From Cryobacterium sp. Y50 (lineage in GTDB: Bacteria > Actinomycetota > Actinomycetes > Actinomycetales > Microbacteriaceae), in assembly GCF_002929805.1 (NCBI RefSeq), contig NZ_PJJM01000070.1:1-38786 (forward strand): a DNA stretch of 38,786 bases. The letters are read 5' to 3'. Shown here piece after piece: positions 25,587-33,864 of the stretch. Positions within the stretch are counted from its first letter, which is position 1, and each line of letters opens with the position of its first letter. A program made the translations under genes and the position numbers. The notes below the pieces were generated by a model. The model ran no database searches. It worked only from the letters and a program-made list of their open reading frames with translations, and had not been told where the DNA came from.

Positions 25587-27218
25587 TCAGGGCTGGAACA
25601 GCACATCCGGCGTGACGGTCACTTCAAGGACCAGAGCTTCCTGACGGCCCGCCAGAGACGGTGCGACGCGGTCCAAGACCGTCACCAGTTCGGCGTAATC
25701 GTCTATTTTCAGCGCTTCCACGCCCAACCCCGCTGCGATGGCAGAAACGGAGACTCCGCCGAAGGACGGCCACGGAGCCGCGCCACCGCGTTGGTCGGCC
25801 AGACGGTTCATCACGGCATAGCCGCCGTTATTCAGGACGATGAAGACGACCCCAACCCCGAGATTTGCGGCCGTCCACAGCGACTGAATTGAGTACATCG
25901 ACGAACCATCGCCGATGATGCCAATGACCGGGCGGTTCGGCTGGGCCATCTTCAGCCCGATGGCAGCCGGCATGGCGAACCCGAGCCCACCCATCGCCGC
26001 AGATAGGAAGCCAAACGGCCGACGGGCCGGAATGAGTGCCTCCAGGGCCGGGCGTGAGGAGGGGGATTCCTCAACCACGGTCGTCTCTATCGGAAGGCGT
26101 TCTGCGAGAAGCTGAAAAACGTGTGCCGCTCGCAGGGGCTCGTCGGCGACGTGGGGAGCCAGCTGGTAGGTCTCGGCGTGACGCTTCACGTGGTCGGACG
26201 CCTGTCCCGCGGGCAGCGGGCTGCGAACTCCGAGCTGGGTGCTGATGGACGAGCACAGGGTGGCAGGGTCGCCAATGATGGAGAGTTCGGCGGGCGACCG
26301 GTTCGCCTCCGCGGCATCCGCGGTCACGACGAAGACCCTCATGCCGTCCGGCACAAGTGAACCGGGCTTGTACGGGTACTGGCGCAGGGCTGCGGTACCG
26401 ACCACGAGGAGAACGTCGTGGTCCTGGAGGGCTTCCCGGACGCGGGGGCGGTCGGCGGGGAGGCTGCCGCGGAACAGCGGATGGTCCTGCGGGAAGCCCG
26501 CCCGGGAACCGAACGCCTCCTGCCATACCGGGGCCTGCAGACTTTCTGCGAGCTGCACCAGAGCTGCCCAGCCTGGCTCACTGTCGTTGCCCGAGCCGGC
26601 GATGATTGCGGGAGCGGCCGCTTCGCGGAGCGCGGCGACGACGTCCTCGAGCTCCGTCGGGATCCCGCGCGGAGCCGATACGCTGCCGCTCGCGGCTGCC
26701 GTTGCGGTCGGATCTGCCGGCTCATCCCAGTCGTCCATCGGGACGATCACGATGACCGGCCCGCTTTCCTGGCGCGCGAGGTGTGTCGCCCGTCGAATGG
26801 CCGACGGTACGTCGGCGGCGATGACGGGCGAGATTACGTCCAGCGGATAATCTCCCGCGAGCCCGGCAAGCCGTCCGGCGAGGAAGGGCTCGAGTGCGAG
26901 GTGCCGTCGGTCCTGCTGGCCGATGACGACCACCATGGGCGCGCGGTTGACGCGCGCCGTTGCTATCGCCCCGACCGCATTGCCGAAGCCCGCCGTCGTG
27001 TGGAGGAGCACGAAGGCCGGCGAGCCGCTACCGAGCGCGTGGCCGGCAGCGATGCCGACCACCGATCCCTCGTGTAGCGCGAGAACAAACCGGATGTCTT
27101 TAGGCAGATCCACGAGGAACGGGATTTCCGTTGAGCCGGGGTTCGAGAAGATCGTGGTGAGGCCTTCGGCGCGCATGACGTCGAAACAGGCGTCCCGCAC
27201 GGTGGCGGCAGCACTCAT
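25587..27218 (-). CDS. Benzoylformate decarboxylase-like ThDP enzyme
   Basis: A 543-aa ThDP enzyme that by homology decarboxylates benzoylformate (phenylglyoxylate) to benzaldehyde. The N-terminal FSNPGSTEIPFL gives Ser29 (MdlC Ser26), LALHEGSVVGIA gives Glu50 (MdlC Glu47) and LLHTTAGFGN gives His73 (MdlC His70). The cofactor motif GDGSSMYSIQSLWTA...LNNGGY is intact. At the place of the second MdlC histidine, His281 in RYHQYDPG, this protein has Tyr in RQYPYKPG, so activity or substrate may differ. The start overlaps the ABC ATPase stop (ATGA). Its place between an importer and an aldehyde dehydrogenase supports a phenylglyoxylate or 4-hydroxyphenylglyoxylate substrate. Confidence 0.87.
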   Translation of the reverse strand: MSAAATVRDACFDVMRAEGLTTIFSNPGSTEIPFLVDLPKDIRFVLALHEGSVVGIAAGHALGSGSPAFVLLHTTAGFGNAVGAIATARVNRAPMVVVIGQQDRRHLALEPFLAGRLAGLAGDYPLDVISPVIAADVPSAIRRATHLARQESGPVIVIVPMDDWDEPADPTATAAASGSVSAPRGIPTELEDVVAALREAAAPAIIAGSGNDSEPGWAALVQLAESLQAPVWQEAFGSRAGFPQDHPLFRGSLPADRPRVREALQDHDVLLVVGTAALRQYPYKPGSLVPDGMRVFVVTADAAEANRSPAELSIIGDPATLCSSISTQLGVRSPLPAGQASDHVKRHAETYQLAPHVADEPLRAAHVFQLLAERLPIETTVVEESPSSRPALEALIPARRPFGFLSAAMGGLGFAMPAAIGLKMAQPNRPVIGIIGDGSSMYSIQSLWTAANLGVGVVFIVLNNGGYAVMNRLADQRGGAAPWPSFGGVSVSAIAAGLGVEALKIDDYAELVTVLDRVAPSLAGRQEALVLEVTVTPDVLFQP

Positions 27219-28090
27219 GATTTGTGGCCCTTCTTCGTTGCCGGGATCGGCCCGGAAAGGGTACGGCTCTTCGCCAGCTGGATCTGCTCGTAGACGTGCC
27301 CGCGCAACTCGTTGAAGCGAGCGCTCGACCGGGTGGTGAGTTGGTCGCGATCAACCGGAAGGTCGATCGTCAGATCTTCCTGAACGACCGTTGGTGAATT
27401 CGACAGCACAAGCACCCGTTCGCCCAAGTAGACCGATTCGTCGATGTCGTGCGTGATGAAGATGATCGTCACGCCGAGCTTCTGCCAGATGTGGCGAACT
27501 AAGTCCTCCAGATCGGCCCTGGTCTGGGCGTCCACGGCGGCGAACGGCTCATCCATCAGCAAGACCTCTGGCCGGTACGCCACCGCTCGCGCGATCGCGA
27601 CACGTTGCTGCATTCCGCCGGACAGCTGCCAGGGATAGCTATCCGGCACGTGAGACAACTCGACGGCGGCGAGGGCGTCATCCACGAGCTTCGTGCGTTC
27701 GGCGCGTGGGATGCGCTGGTTCTTCAGCGGCAACTCGATGTTGGCGCGAACGCTCATCCACGGCAGAAGGCTGCGACCGTACTCCTGGAAGACGACGGCC
27801 ATGGAATGAGGCGGCCCGACGACCTTAGTGCCGCGTAGTTCGATCGACCCCGATGTCGGGGCCAGTAGCCCGGCGATGCACTTCAGCAGAGTCGTCTTGC
27901 CCGCGCCGGAAGGTCCGACCACGCAGACCAGCTGACCGGGCGCGATATCGAAGGTGAGGTCGCGCACGGCTTCGATCTCGCCGCCTGGCACGGGATAGAC
28001 CTTTCGCAGTCCCTTCACCGACAGCATCGGGGGCTCCGAGGCTGAGTTGTCCGGGATGCGCTCGCCATCATTGAGTACGTTAACTGGCAT
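27215..28090 (-). CDS. ABC transporter ATP-binding protein, SsuB/TauB type
   Basis: A 291-aa ATPase of the nitrate/sulfonate/taurine importer class. Walker A is GPSGAGKTT (59-67), the Q-loop is FQEYGRSLLPWMSV, the signature is LSGGMQQR, Walker B is VLLMDEPFAAVD and the switch His is in FITHDIDES. The first 20 residues before MLSVKGLRKVYPV are not part of the fold, so a start at the Met in this motif is possible. It overlaps the downstream decarboxylase gene by 4 bases and the upstream permease by 11, so transporter and enzyme are made together. Sulfonate transport is not implied; this class also carries aromatic acids. Confidence 0.93.
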   Translation of the reverse strand: MPVNVLNDGERIPDNSASEPPMLSVKGLRKVYPVPGGEIEAVRDLTFDIAPGQLVCVVGPSGAGKTTLLKCIAGLLAPTSGSIELRGTKVVGPPHSMAVVFQEYGRSLLPWMSVRANIELPLKNQRIPRAERTKLVDDALAAVELSHVPDSYPWQLSGGMQQRVAIARAVAYRPEVLLMDEPFAAVDAQTRADLEDLVRHIWQKLGVTIIFITHDIDESVYLGERVLVLSNSPTVVQEDLTIDLPVDRDQLTTRSSARFNELRGHVYEQIQLAKSRTLSGPIPATKKGHKS

Positions 28091-28853
28091 GCTGAACCTC
28101 TTTCAGGCCGGAGTACCATTTCAGCAACCGGTTTTCGATCGACTTGGAAATCACGGAGAGCGCAAGGCCCAGCAGGCCGAGGACGACGATCCCACTCCAC
28201 ATCTCTGGAATGGCGAACGCACGTTGGAACAGCACGATGGTGAACCCCAGTCCGGAGGAAGATCCGAACATTTCAGAGATGACCATCAGGATTAGTGCGA
28301 TGGACGTGCTCTGCCTCACCCCGGTCATGATCTGGGGGCTAGCCCCCGGCAGTACCAGATGCCGCAACCGGACAAACCCGGTTATCGAGTACGTCCGGAA
28401 GGTATCGCTGAGCACGGGGTCGACGGCTCGCACGCCTTCAATGGTGTTCAGCAGCACCGGCCAGATCGCGCCGGAGATGATCACGATGATTTTCATCTGG
28501 TCGTTGATCCCGACCAGCAGCATGAGCAGTGGAACGAGTACTGGCGGAGGAATCGCGCGGAAGAATTCCAGCATCGGCTCGGTGAGGCTGCGGAGCCAGC
28601 GCACTGAGCCGATAAGCACGCCGAAGACAACACCCAACAGGATGGTCAAACCGAGTCCGACCAACAAACGAAGGACGCTGGGCACGAAATCCGTTAAGAA
28701 CCTCTCCCCGGCCCAGACTGCCCAGAACGTTTGCAGGAGTTCGAGCGGCTTGGGCACGAAGAAGTTAGTGGCCCCGAGTGTCAGGACCCACCACAGGGCG
28801 ATCAGAAGTACGGGCAGGCCGAGGAAATGGAGTACGCGCTTGGGGTATCTCAT
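28080..28853 (-). CDS. ABC transporter permease 1, SsuC/TauC type
   Basis: A 257-aa permease with about six membrane segments and the binding-protein-dependent transport domain. The EAA-like loop is FRTYSITGFVRLRHLVLPGASPQ, and the LEFFRAIPPPVLVPLLMLL segment is typical of SsuC-like permeases. Its start overlaps the end of the second permease by 4 bases (ATGA) and its end overlaps the ATPase gene. Two different permeases in one operon suggest a heterodimeric channel. Confidence 0.92.
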   Translation of the reverse strand: MRYPKRVLHFLGLPVLLIALWWVLTLGATNFFVPKPLELLQTFWAVWAGERFLTDFVPSVLRLLVGLGLTILLGVVFGVLIGSVRWLRSLTEPMLEFFRAIPPPVLVPLLMLLVGINDQMKIIVIISGAIWPVLLNTIEGVRAVDPVLSDTFRTYSITGFVRLRHLVLPGASPQIMTGVRQSTSIALILMVISEMFGSSSGLGFTIVLFQRAFAIPEMWSGIVVLGLLGLALSVISKSIENRLLKWYSGLKEVQHAS

Positions 28854-29632
28854 GTTGTAGCCTCTCCGCGAACCGATGTGTGCCAGGTCAAGACGCGTTT
28901 TTCAACCAAGCGCACCACGGTATTGATGAGAACGCCGATAAGGCCGGTCGCGACGATGAGCGCGTACATTTCGGCGACAGCGCCTCCGGACTGGGTCAGT
29001 GCGATCTGTTGGCCGAGGCCCGGGGTGCCGATGACCAGTTCGGCCGTAATCGCCAGAATCAGCGCGACTGCAGATGCCAGCCGGATCCCGGTTATGAGGT
29101 ACGGGAGCGTCGTCGGCCACACGACGTATCGGATCCGAGCCATTCGTCCTAAGCCGTAGCTGCGGGCCGTGTTGTCGGCGACAGGGTCGACATCGGCCAC
29201 TCCGGAAAGCACCTGGAGCAGCACCTGCCAAAATGACGCGTAGACGATCAGCAGCAGTGAAGATTCGATCTTCAGTCCGAACAGGAGAACCGCCAGCGGG
29301 ATCAAGGCGACGGAGGGGATGGGCCGAAGAAATTCGATGGTCGAGCGGGTGGCTCGGCGGAGAAAAAGACTGGAGCCGATGAGAAGACCGAGCACGCTGG
29401 CCGCGATGATCGAAATCGCGAGGCCCAGCGTCCAGGCTGTCATCGTGTGGGCGACACTGCCCCAGAAACCGGGCTGAAACAGATAGCCGAAGAATTTCGC
29501 CATGACCAGGCTGGCCGGTGGCAGGTATCGCTCATTGACCAGGCCGAGCCGTGGAATTGCCTCCCAGGTGACAAGGAATAGCAGGATGCCCGCAGCCCCC
29601 AGCGCGGGGCCGTTCAGGTGTTTCATTGACAT
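28850..29632 (-). CDS. ABC transporter permease 2, SsuC/TauC type
   Basis: About 260 aa with six membrane segments; the typical IEFLRPIPSVALIPLAVLLFG motif and EAA-like loop ARSYGLGRMARIRYVVWPTTLPY are present. The frame opens at ATG 29647, but GAGGA is better spaced for the ATG at 29632; 29626 is also in frame. It is a paralogue of the permease at 28080 and probably pairs with it. The substrate-binding protein gene ends about 54 bases upstream. Confidence 0.92.
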   Translation of the reverse strand: MSMKHLNGPALGAAGILLFLVTWEAIPRLGLVNERYLPPASLVMAKFFGYLFQPGFWGSVAHTMTAWTLGLAISIIAASVLGLLIGSSLFLRRATRSTIEFLRPIPSVALIPLAVLLFGLKIESSLLLIVYASFWQVLLQVLSGVADVDPVADNTARSYGLGRMARIRYVVWPTTLPYLITGIRLASAVALILAITAELVIGTPGLGQQIALTQSGGAVAEMYALIVATGLIGVLINTVVRLVEKRVLTWHTSVRGEATT

Positions 29633-29685
29633 TCTGCTGTTCCTCATCCGTTCGCAGTGCGCTCTGATACCGATGTGATGGTGCG

Positions 29686-30642
29686 CTACGGCAGCATCAC
29701 GCCAAGGTCAGGCGCTGCCGACAGAGTTCCGAACCTGACGGCTGCATCGCCGAGCTTCGTGGCTGCGTCGACGTTGAAGTCAACCCGGAACTCCGGCAGG
29801 ACCATGTCCGTGAGCTGATCGGCCGTCATCTTCGTGTATGTGGTCACGATCTGGCGCACCTCGTCGGGGTTGGCTTGGGCGTACTCGAGGGACTTGTTCA
29901 TCGCGGTTTGGAACTTCGTCACGAGGTCAGGATCGTTGCTGATGGTGTCGCCATTCGCGAAATAGCCAGCGATATCGAGGTTGGTGTCGAACGCCGAGAA
30001 GTTGTACGAAATTACTCGGGCGCCGTTGGCGACTGCAGAGTCGAGGAAAGGAGCAAGAATCCAGGCCGCATCGACCTGGCTGTTCTCTACTGCTGCCTCG
30101 GCATCCGGAAAGCCGACTTCAACGAATTGGATGCCTGAGGAGTCTCCGCCGTCGTCCTCAACGATCTGACGGATCGTCGTGTCGCCGATATTCTGCAGAT
30201 TGTTGACGGAAACGGTCTTCCCGGCGAGGTCTGCGGCCGACATGATCGGGGAATCCCCGGGAACGATGACCGCTCCGAAGTCGGGCGAGCCGGCCGTCGA
30301 GTTGCCGTTGGCGACATAGCGGAGGTCGAGGCCCTGGTCTCTGGCCACCATGACCGAGACCAGGTTGCCGAATGCGAATTCATAGTCGCCCGAGACCACG
30401 CCAGGGACGGCGGCGGCGCCGCCGGTGGTGACCTGGACGGTGAGGTCAAGGCCCTCGGCGGAGAAGAAGCCCTTTTCCTTGCCGAGCCAAATCGGTGCGG
30501 TGTCGACTATGGGAATGACGCCCACGGTGACGGGGGTGAGTGCGTCGCTTTTGGCTGGTGCAGTGGTGTCGGCACCGGCTGAACAGGCGCTGAGGGCGAT
30601 GACGGATGCCGCGGCAAGTCCGATCATGAGTATTTTCTTCAT
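29686..30642 (-). CDS. ABC transporter substrate-binding lipoprotein, NMT1/SsuA-like
   Basis: A 318-aa lipoprotein with lipobox LSAC (Cys20) and an NMT1/THI5-like periplasmic-binding fold: VGVIPIVDTAPIWLGKEKGF, GLDLTVQVTTGGAAAVPGVVSGDYEFAFGN and AAVENSQVDAAWILAPF. It is the first gene of the leftward operon. Family members bind sulfonates, nitrate, pyrimidine precursors and aromatic acids such as phthalate. The co-transcribed benzoylformate-decarboxylase-like and benzaldehyde-dehydrogenase-like genes make an aromatic 2-oxo acid the most plausible ligand. An IclR gene is divergent from it, with a palindrome at 30778 within the shared 183-base control region. Confidence 0.92.
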   Translation of the reverse strand: MKKILMIGLAAASVIALSACSAGADTTAPAKSDALTPVTVGVIPIVDTAPIWLGKEKGFFSAEGLDLTVQVTTGGAAAVPGVVSGDYEFAFGNLVSVMVARDQGLDLRYVANGNSTAGSPDFGAVIVPGDSPIMSAADLAGKTVSVNNLQNIGDTTIRQIVEDDGGDSSGIQFVEVGFPDAEAAVENSQVDAAWILAPFLDSAVANGARVISYNFSAFDTNLDIAGYFANGDTISNDPDLVTKFQTAMNKSLEYAQANPDEVRQIVTTYTKMTADQLTDMVLPEFRVDFNVDAATKLGDAAVRFGTLSAAPDLGVMLP

Positions 30643-30777
30643 GTCACTCCATTGTGTTGTCGTGCAGGTAGTACTTCTGTGGCGGGGCGAGACTCAGTCT
30701 TTGGCAACGTCAATTGTTGAAAAGATCGATTGGGTGTCATCGGAGACTAGCCATCCTCATCGGCGGTTAAATAGTTG

Positions 30778-30794
30778 CTTCCATTCAGTGGAAG
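30778..30794. promoter_or_regulatory. IclR-type operator upstream of the pob/pca regulator
   Basis: CTTCCATTCAGTGGAAG is a perfect 6-bp inverted repeat around TTCAG, 31 bases before the IclR start codon and in the control region shared with the importer operon. It matches CTTTCACTGAGTGGAAG upstream of pobA (31707) at 14 of 17 positions. Binding by the IclR protein encoded next to it is inferred. Confidence 0.7.
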
Positions 30795-30825
30795 TTCTGG
30801 TCGGATCGATGTAGCGTGTGGACTA

Positions 30826-31686
30826 ATGAGCGGCAAACCAGCATTGAAGCGCACGGTCGGTGCCGATGCGGGCGGAAATAGCGACGCTGGCAGCAGCGCA
30901 GCCGGAACGATTGCGCCCGTCGACGACCGTTCCGTCGCGGCCAGACTCTTCGCCATTCTCGATGCGTTTGCAGCGCCAGCCGGGGCGACGTCGCGCACCC
31001 TGACCCTGACGACCATCGCCCAGCGCGCTGGCCTGCCGCTCTCCACCACGCATCGTCTCGTCGCCGAGTGGGTGAGCTGGGGCGGCCTGAGCAAGCACGA
31101 GAATGGGCAGTACTCCCTCGGCATGAAGCTGTGGGAGCTCGGGGTGCAAACGCCGACCGCCCGAAACCTGCGCACGATCGCGCTGCCCTACCTGGAAGAC
31201 CTGTATGAGACGACGCGGGAACACGTGCACCTCGCCATCCTCGACGGGCGCGACGCACTGTATCTGGAGAAGCTCTCGGGCCACCACGCGGTTCGCTTGA
31301 TCTCGCGGGTCGGCGCTCGCCTACCGCTGCACTCGACCGGGGTGGGGCTGGTGCTGCTGGCGTACGCTCCGACGGACGTGGTGCAGCAGTATCTCGCTGC
31401 GAGCCTGGAACGCTTTCTGCCGCGCACGGTCACCGAGCCAGAGGCGGTACGCCAGCGGTTGGCCGAGATCCGGCTGCTCGGCCTGGCCCGCATGTCGGAG
31501 GAGATGACGGCAGGGTCGAGCTCGATTGCCGCGCCCATTCGTGACCGCACCGGCCAGGTCGTGGCGGCCGTGTCGATCGTCACTCGCACGACCGACACCG
31601 TCGACCCTGAGCAGGAGAGAGCGGTACGACTGGCCGCGCAGGGCGTCAGCCGGGCTCTCGGCTATCGGCGTGCCCAACAGTCGTGA
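30826..31686 (+). CDS. IclR-family regulator of the pobA/pca genes (PobR/PcaR-like)
   Basis: A 286-aa IclR protein. The N-terminal winged helix includes RLFAILDAF, TLTTIAQRAGLPLSTTHRLVAEW and the wing GGLSKHENGQYSLGMKLWELG. The effector domain has TREHVHLAILDGRDALYLEKL, RVGARLPLHSTGVGLVLLAY and a C-terminal AAVSIV segment. The family includes PcaR and PobR, which control protocatechuate and 4-hydroxybenzoate genes in response to pathway intermediates. It lies between the divergent importer operon and pobA, with like palindromes on both sides. I prefer the ATG at 30826; the frame stays open to 30775 but that would run through the operator. No strong Shine-Dalgarno is visible. Confidence 0.9.
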   Translation: MSGKPALKRTVGADAGGNSDAGSSAAGTIAPVDDRSVAARLFAILDAFAAPAGATSRTLTLTTIAQRAGLPLSTTHRLVAEWVSWGGLSKHENGQYSLGMKLWELGVQTPTARNLRTIALPYLEDLYETTREHVHLAILDGRDALYLEKLSGHHAVRLISRVGARLPLHSTGVGLVLLAYAPTDVVQQYLAASLERFLPRTVTEPEAVRQRLAEIRLLGLARMSEEMTAGSSSIAAPIRDRTGQVVAAVSIVTRTTDTVDPEQERAVRLAAQGVSRALGYRRAQQS

Positions 31687-31706
31687 ACAATGGCAGATTG
31701 TCGACA

Positions 31707-31723
31707 CTTTCACTGAGTGGAAG
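31707..31723. promoter_or_regulatory. IclR-type operator upstream of pobA
   Basis: CTTTCACTGAGTGGAAG lies 72 bases before the pobA start codon and just after the IclR stop. The half sites CTTTCAC and GTGGAAG are near-complementary. It is the close relative of the site at 30778. Confidence 0.65.
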
Positions 31724-31795
31724 AAGGGCATCGGACCCCTGACCGGTACAGCACACTGAAGACAACACACCCTGTCATCGTCGCTAGGAGAACCT

Positions 31796-32977
31796 GTGCC
31801 CCACGAAAACACTCGCGTCGCCATCATCGGCGCCGGTCCCGCCGGTCTCTTGCTGGGCTGGGCCCTGCGTGACGCCGGAATCGACTCGATCGTCGTGGAA
31901 AATCGTTCGCAGGAGTACGTGCTTAGCCGCATCCGTGCCGGTGTTTTGGAACACGGGTCGGTCGAAACCCTGACCCGGCTCGGACTAGGCGACCGCCTCG
32001 CATCCGAGGGCCTGCAGCACGACGGAATCTTTCTGCAATATGCCGGAGAGCGCCACAATGTGAACTTTAACGAGCTGATCGGCCGCACGGTCACCGTGTA
32101 CGGACAGCAACAGGTCGTCAAAGACCTCGTCACCGCGCACACCGACGCCGGATCGACGATCTATTACGAAGCCTCCGAGGTCGCCGCCCTCGGCCTGACC
32201 ACCAAGAACCCGAGCGTAACTTTTGTGCATGATGGCGAAACGCACACCATTAACGCTGACTTCGTTGTGGGCGCCGACGGTTTTCACGGCATCTGCCGGG
32301 CGTCGATTCCGGCCGATGAGATCACCCTGTTCGATCGCAGCTACCCCTACGCCTGGCTCGGTATCCTGGCCGACGTTGCACCCTCCTCGGACGAGCTCAT
32401 CTATTCTCTGCACGAAGACGGTTTCGCGATGCTCTCGATGCGTTCGCCGGTCGTCTCCCGCCTCTACCTGCAGGTCGACCCGGCCGACGATATCAAGAAC
32501 TGGTCCGACAAGCGCATCTGGGAGGCGCTGCACACCCGGCTGGGTACCCCCGGCTGGACCCTGAACGAAGGCCCGATCACCGACAAATCGATCACCCCGA
32601 TGCGCAGCTTTGTGGCTTCACGCCTGGCCTACGGCAACCTGTTTCTGGTCGGCGACGCCGGCCACATCGTGCCGCCCACCGGTGCGAAGGGTCTCAACTC
32701 GGCCATCTCCGACGTCACCCAGCTCGCGAGCGCGCTCACCGCGTTCTACGCCAACGACGAGACGCTTCTGGCCGGCTACAGCGACACCGCGCTGGCGCGG
32801 CAGTGGCGGGTGCAGCAGTTCTCCCGTTGGATGACCGAGATGCTGCACACGAGCCCCGGCGACCTGCAGTCCGGCGCTTTCGACTACCGCAGCCAGCTCG
32901 GCCAGCTCGACTACGTCACCCATTCGCCGCTCGCCCAGCGCATGCTCGCCGAGCAGTACACCGGCCTCCTGCTCTAA
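31796..32977 (+). CDS. pobA: 4-hydroxybenzoate 3-monooxygenase
   Basis: A 393-aa class A FAD monooxygenase that hydroxylates 4-hydroxybenzoate to protocatechuate with NAD(P)H and O2. Motifs are the N-terminal Rossmann loop IIGAGPAGLLLG, the NAD(P)H/FAD-linked DG motif (VVGADGFHGICR) and the FAD ribityl motif GDAGHIVPPTGAKGLN. The SRIRAGVLEHG stretch near residue 45 is characteristic of PobA. The start is GTG with AGGAGA at ideal distance. It leads the rightward pca genes, and pcaH begins 16 bases downstream. Confidence 0.96.
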   Translation: MPHENTRVAIIGAGPAGLLLGWALRDAGIDSIVVENRSQEYVLSRIRAGVLEHGSVETLTRLGLGDRLASEGLQHDGIFLQYAGERHNVNFNELIGRTVTVYGQQQVVKDLVTAHTDAGSTIYYEASEVAALGLTTKNPSVTFVHDGETHTINADFVVGADGFHGICRASIPADEITLFDRSYPYAWLGILADVAPSSDELIYSLHEDGFAMLSMRSPVVSRLYLQVDPADDIKNWSDKRIWEALHTRLGTPGWTLNEGPITDKSITPMRSFVASRLAYGNLFLVGDAGHIVPPTGAKGLNSAISDVTQLASALTAFYANDETLLAGYSDTALARQWRVQQFSRWMTEMLHTSPGDLQSGAFDYRSQLGQLDYVTHSPLAQRMLAEQYTGLLL

Positions 32978-32993
32978 TCGATACGAGGACACC

Positions 32994-33794
32994 ATGACTC
33001 AGACATCCCCGCGCGCCGGCACCGGCGCGGCAAGCCAGGACGATATCACCGCCGAGATCGAAGCGATCGAAGCGGATGCCGCAGCCCGCGTCGCCGCCGG
33101 CGGCTCGCCCGAGCGCCAGCCGCGCCGCGACTACGCCCCGTACCGCAGTTCCGTGCTGCGCCACCCCACCCACGAGCTCGTGCGCGTCGACCCGGAAGAG
33201 GTCGAACGGGTCTCACCCGCCTTCGGCCACACCGACGTGAACAGCCTGGAGAGCGACCTCACCATTCAACACTCCGGCGAGCCGATCGGTGAACGGATCA
33301 CCGTTGGCGGCCGGGTGCTCGACGGCGAGGGCCGCCCGGTGCGACACCAGCTGATCGAACTCTGGCAGGCTAATGCCGGCGGACGCTACGTGCACAAGCG
33401 CGATCAGCATCCGGCACCGCTCGACCCCAATTTCACCGGAGTCGGCCGTGCTATCACCGGTGAGAACGGTGAGTACTCGTTCACCACGATCAAACCAGGA
33501 CCATACCCGTGGAAAAATCACGTCAATGCGTGGCGACCCGCCCATATCCACTTTTCCCTGTTCGGCACCGCGTTCACGCAGCGTCTGATCACCCAGATGT
33601 ATTTTCCGGGCGACCCGCTGTTCGCGCTCGACCCGATCTACCAGTCGATTGCCTCAGCTGATGCCCGCGCCCGCCTGGTCGGGCAGTACGACCACAGCCT
33701 GAGCGTGCCCGAATTCTCGCTCGGCTACACCTGGGATATCGTGCTCACCGGACCCAAATCCACTTGGATGGAAAGCGAAGAAGCCCATGACTGA
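32994..33794 (+). CDS. pcaH: Protocatechuate 3,4-dioxygenase beta subunit
   Basis: A 266-aa beta subunit of the iron(III) intradiol dioxygenase that opens protocatechuate to 3-carboxy-cis,cis-muconate. The four iron ligands are visible: Tyr132 in GGRYVHKRDQHPAPLDPNF, Tyr171 in KPGPYPWKN, and His184 and His186 in WRPAHIHF. The first 40 or so residues, rich in Ala and Glu, extend beyond typical PcaH. The 3' end (STWMESEEAHD) is repeated 67 bases downstream. The stop overlaps the start of a 24-codon ORF made by that duplication. Confidence 0.96.
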   Translation: MTQTSPRAGTGAASQDDITAEIEAIEADAAARVAAGGSPERQPRRDYAPYRSSVLRHPTHELVRVDPEEVERVSPAFGHTDVNSLESDLTIQHSGEPIGERITVGGRVLDGEGRPVRHQLIELWQANAGGRYVHKRDQHPAPLDPNFTGVGRAITGENGEYSFTTIKPGPYPWKNHVNAWRPAHIHFSLFGTAFTQRLITQMYFPGDPLFALDPIYQSIASADARARLVGQYDHSLSVPEFSLGYTWDIVLTGPKSTWMESEEAHD

Positions 33795-33864
33795 CCTCGT
33801 GCGCACCGGATCGATCCCAAGAGTATCCACTTGGATGGAAAGCGAAGAAGCCCATGACTGACCT
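33758..33864. repeat. 40-bp direct duplication at the pcaH/pcaG junction
   Basis: The 40 bases 33758-33797, which start ATCCACTTGGATGG and end in CATGACTGACCT, recur at 33825-33864. The period is 67 bp. Each copy contains the end of pcaH and the ATGACTGA that joins pcaH to pcaG. The ancestral arrangement was probably a single 8-base stop/start overlap. Confidence 0.95.
33787..33861 (+). CDS. 24-aa ORF bridging pcaH and pcaG
   Basis: The duplicated junction creates an ORF that starts with ATG inside the pcaH stop overlap (ATGACTGA) and ends with TGA inside the pcaG start overlap. The peptide begins MTDL like PcaG and ends WMESEEAHD like PcaH. A GAAGAAG precedes each ATG. Ribosomes ending pcaH could restart on this ORF and then restart on pcaG, so coupling may be retained. 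Whether it is translated is unknown, and the peptide itself is unlikely to have a function. Confidence 0.5.
   Translation: MTDLVRTGSIPRVSTWMESEEAHD

Noticed and set aside
33760..33774. TCCACTTGGATGGA as another IclR operator
   Set aside because: The spacing is N6 rather than N5, it lies inside the pcaH coding end, and its second copy is explained by the 40-bp duplication.
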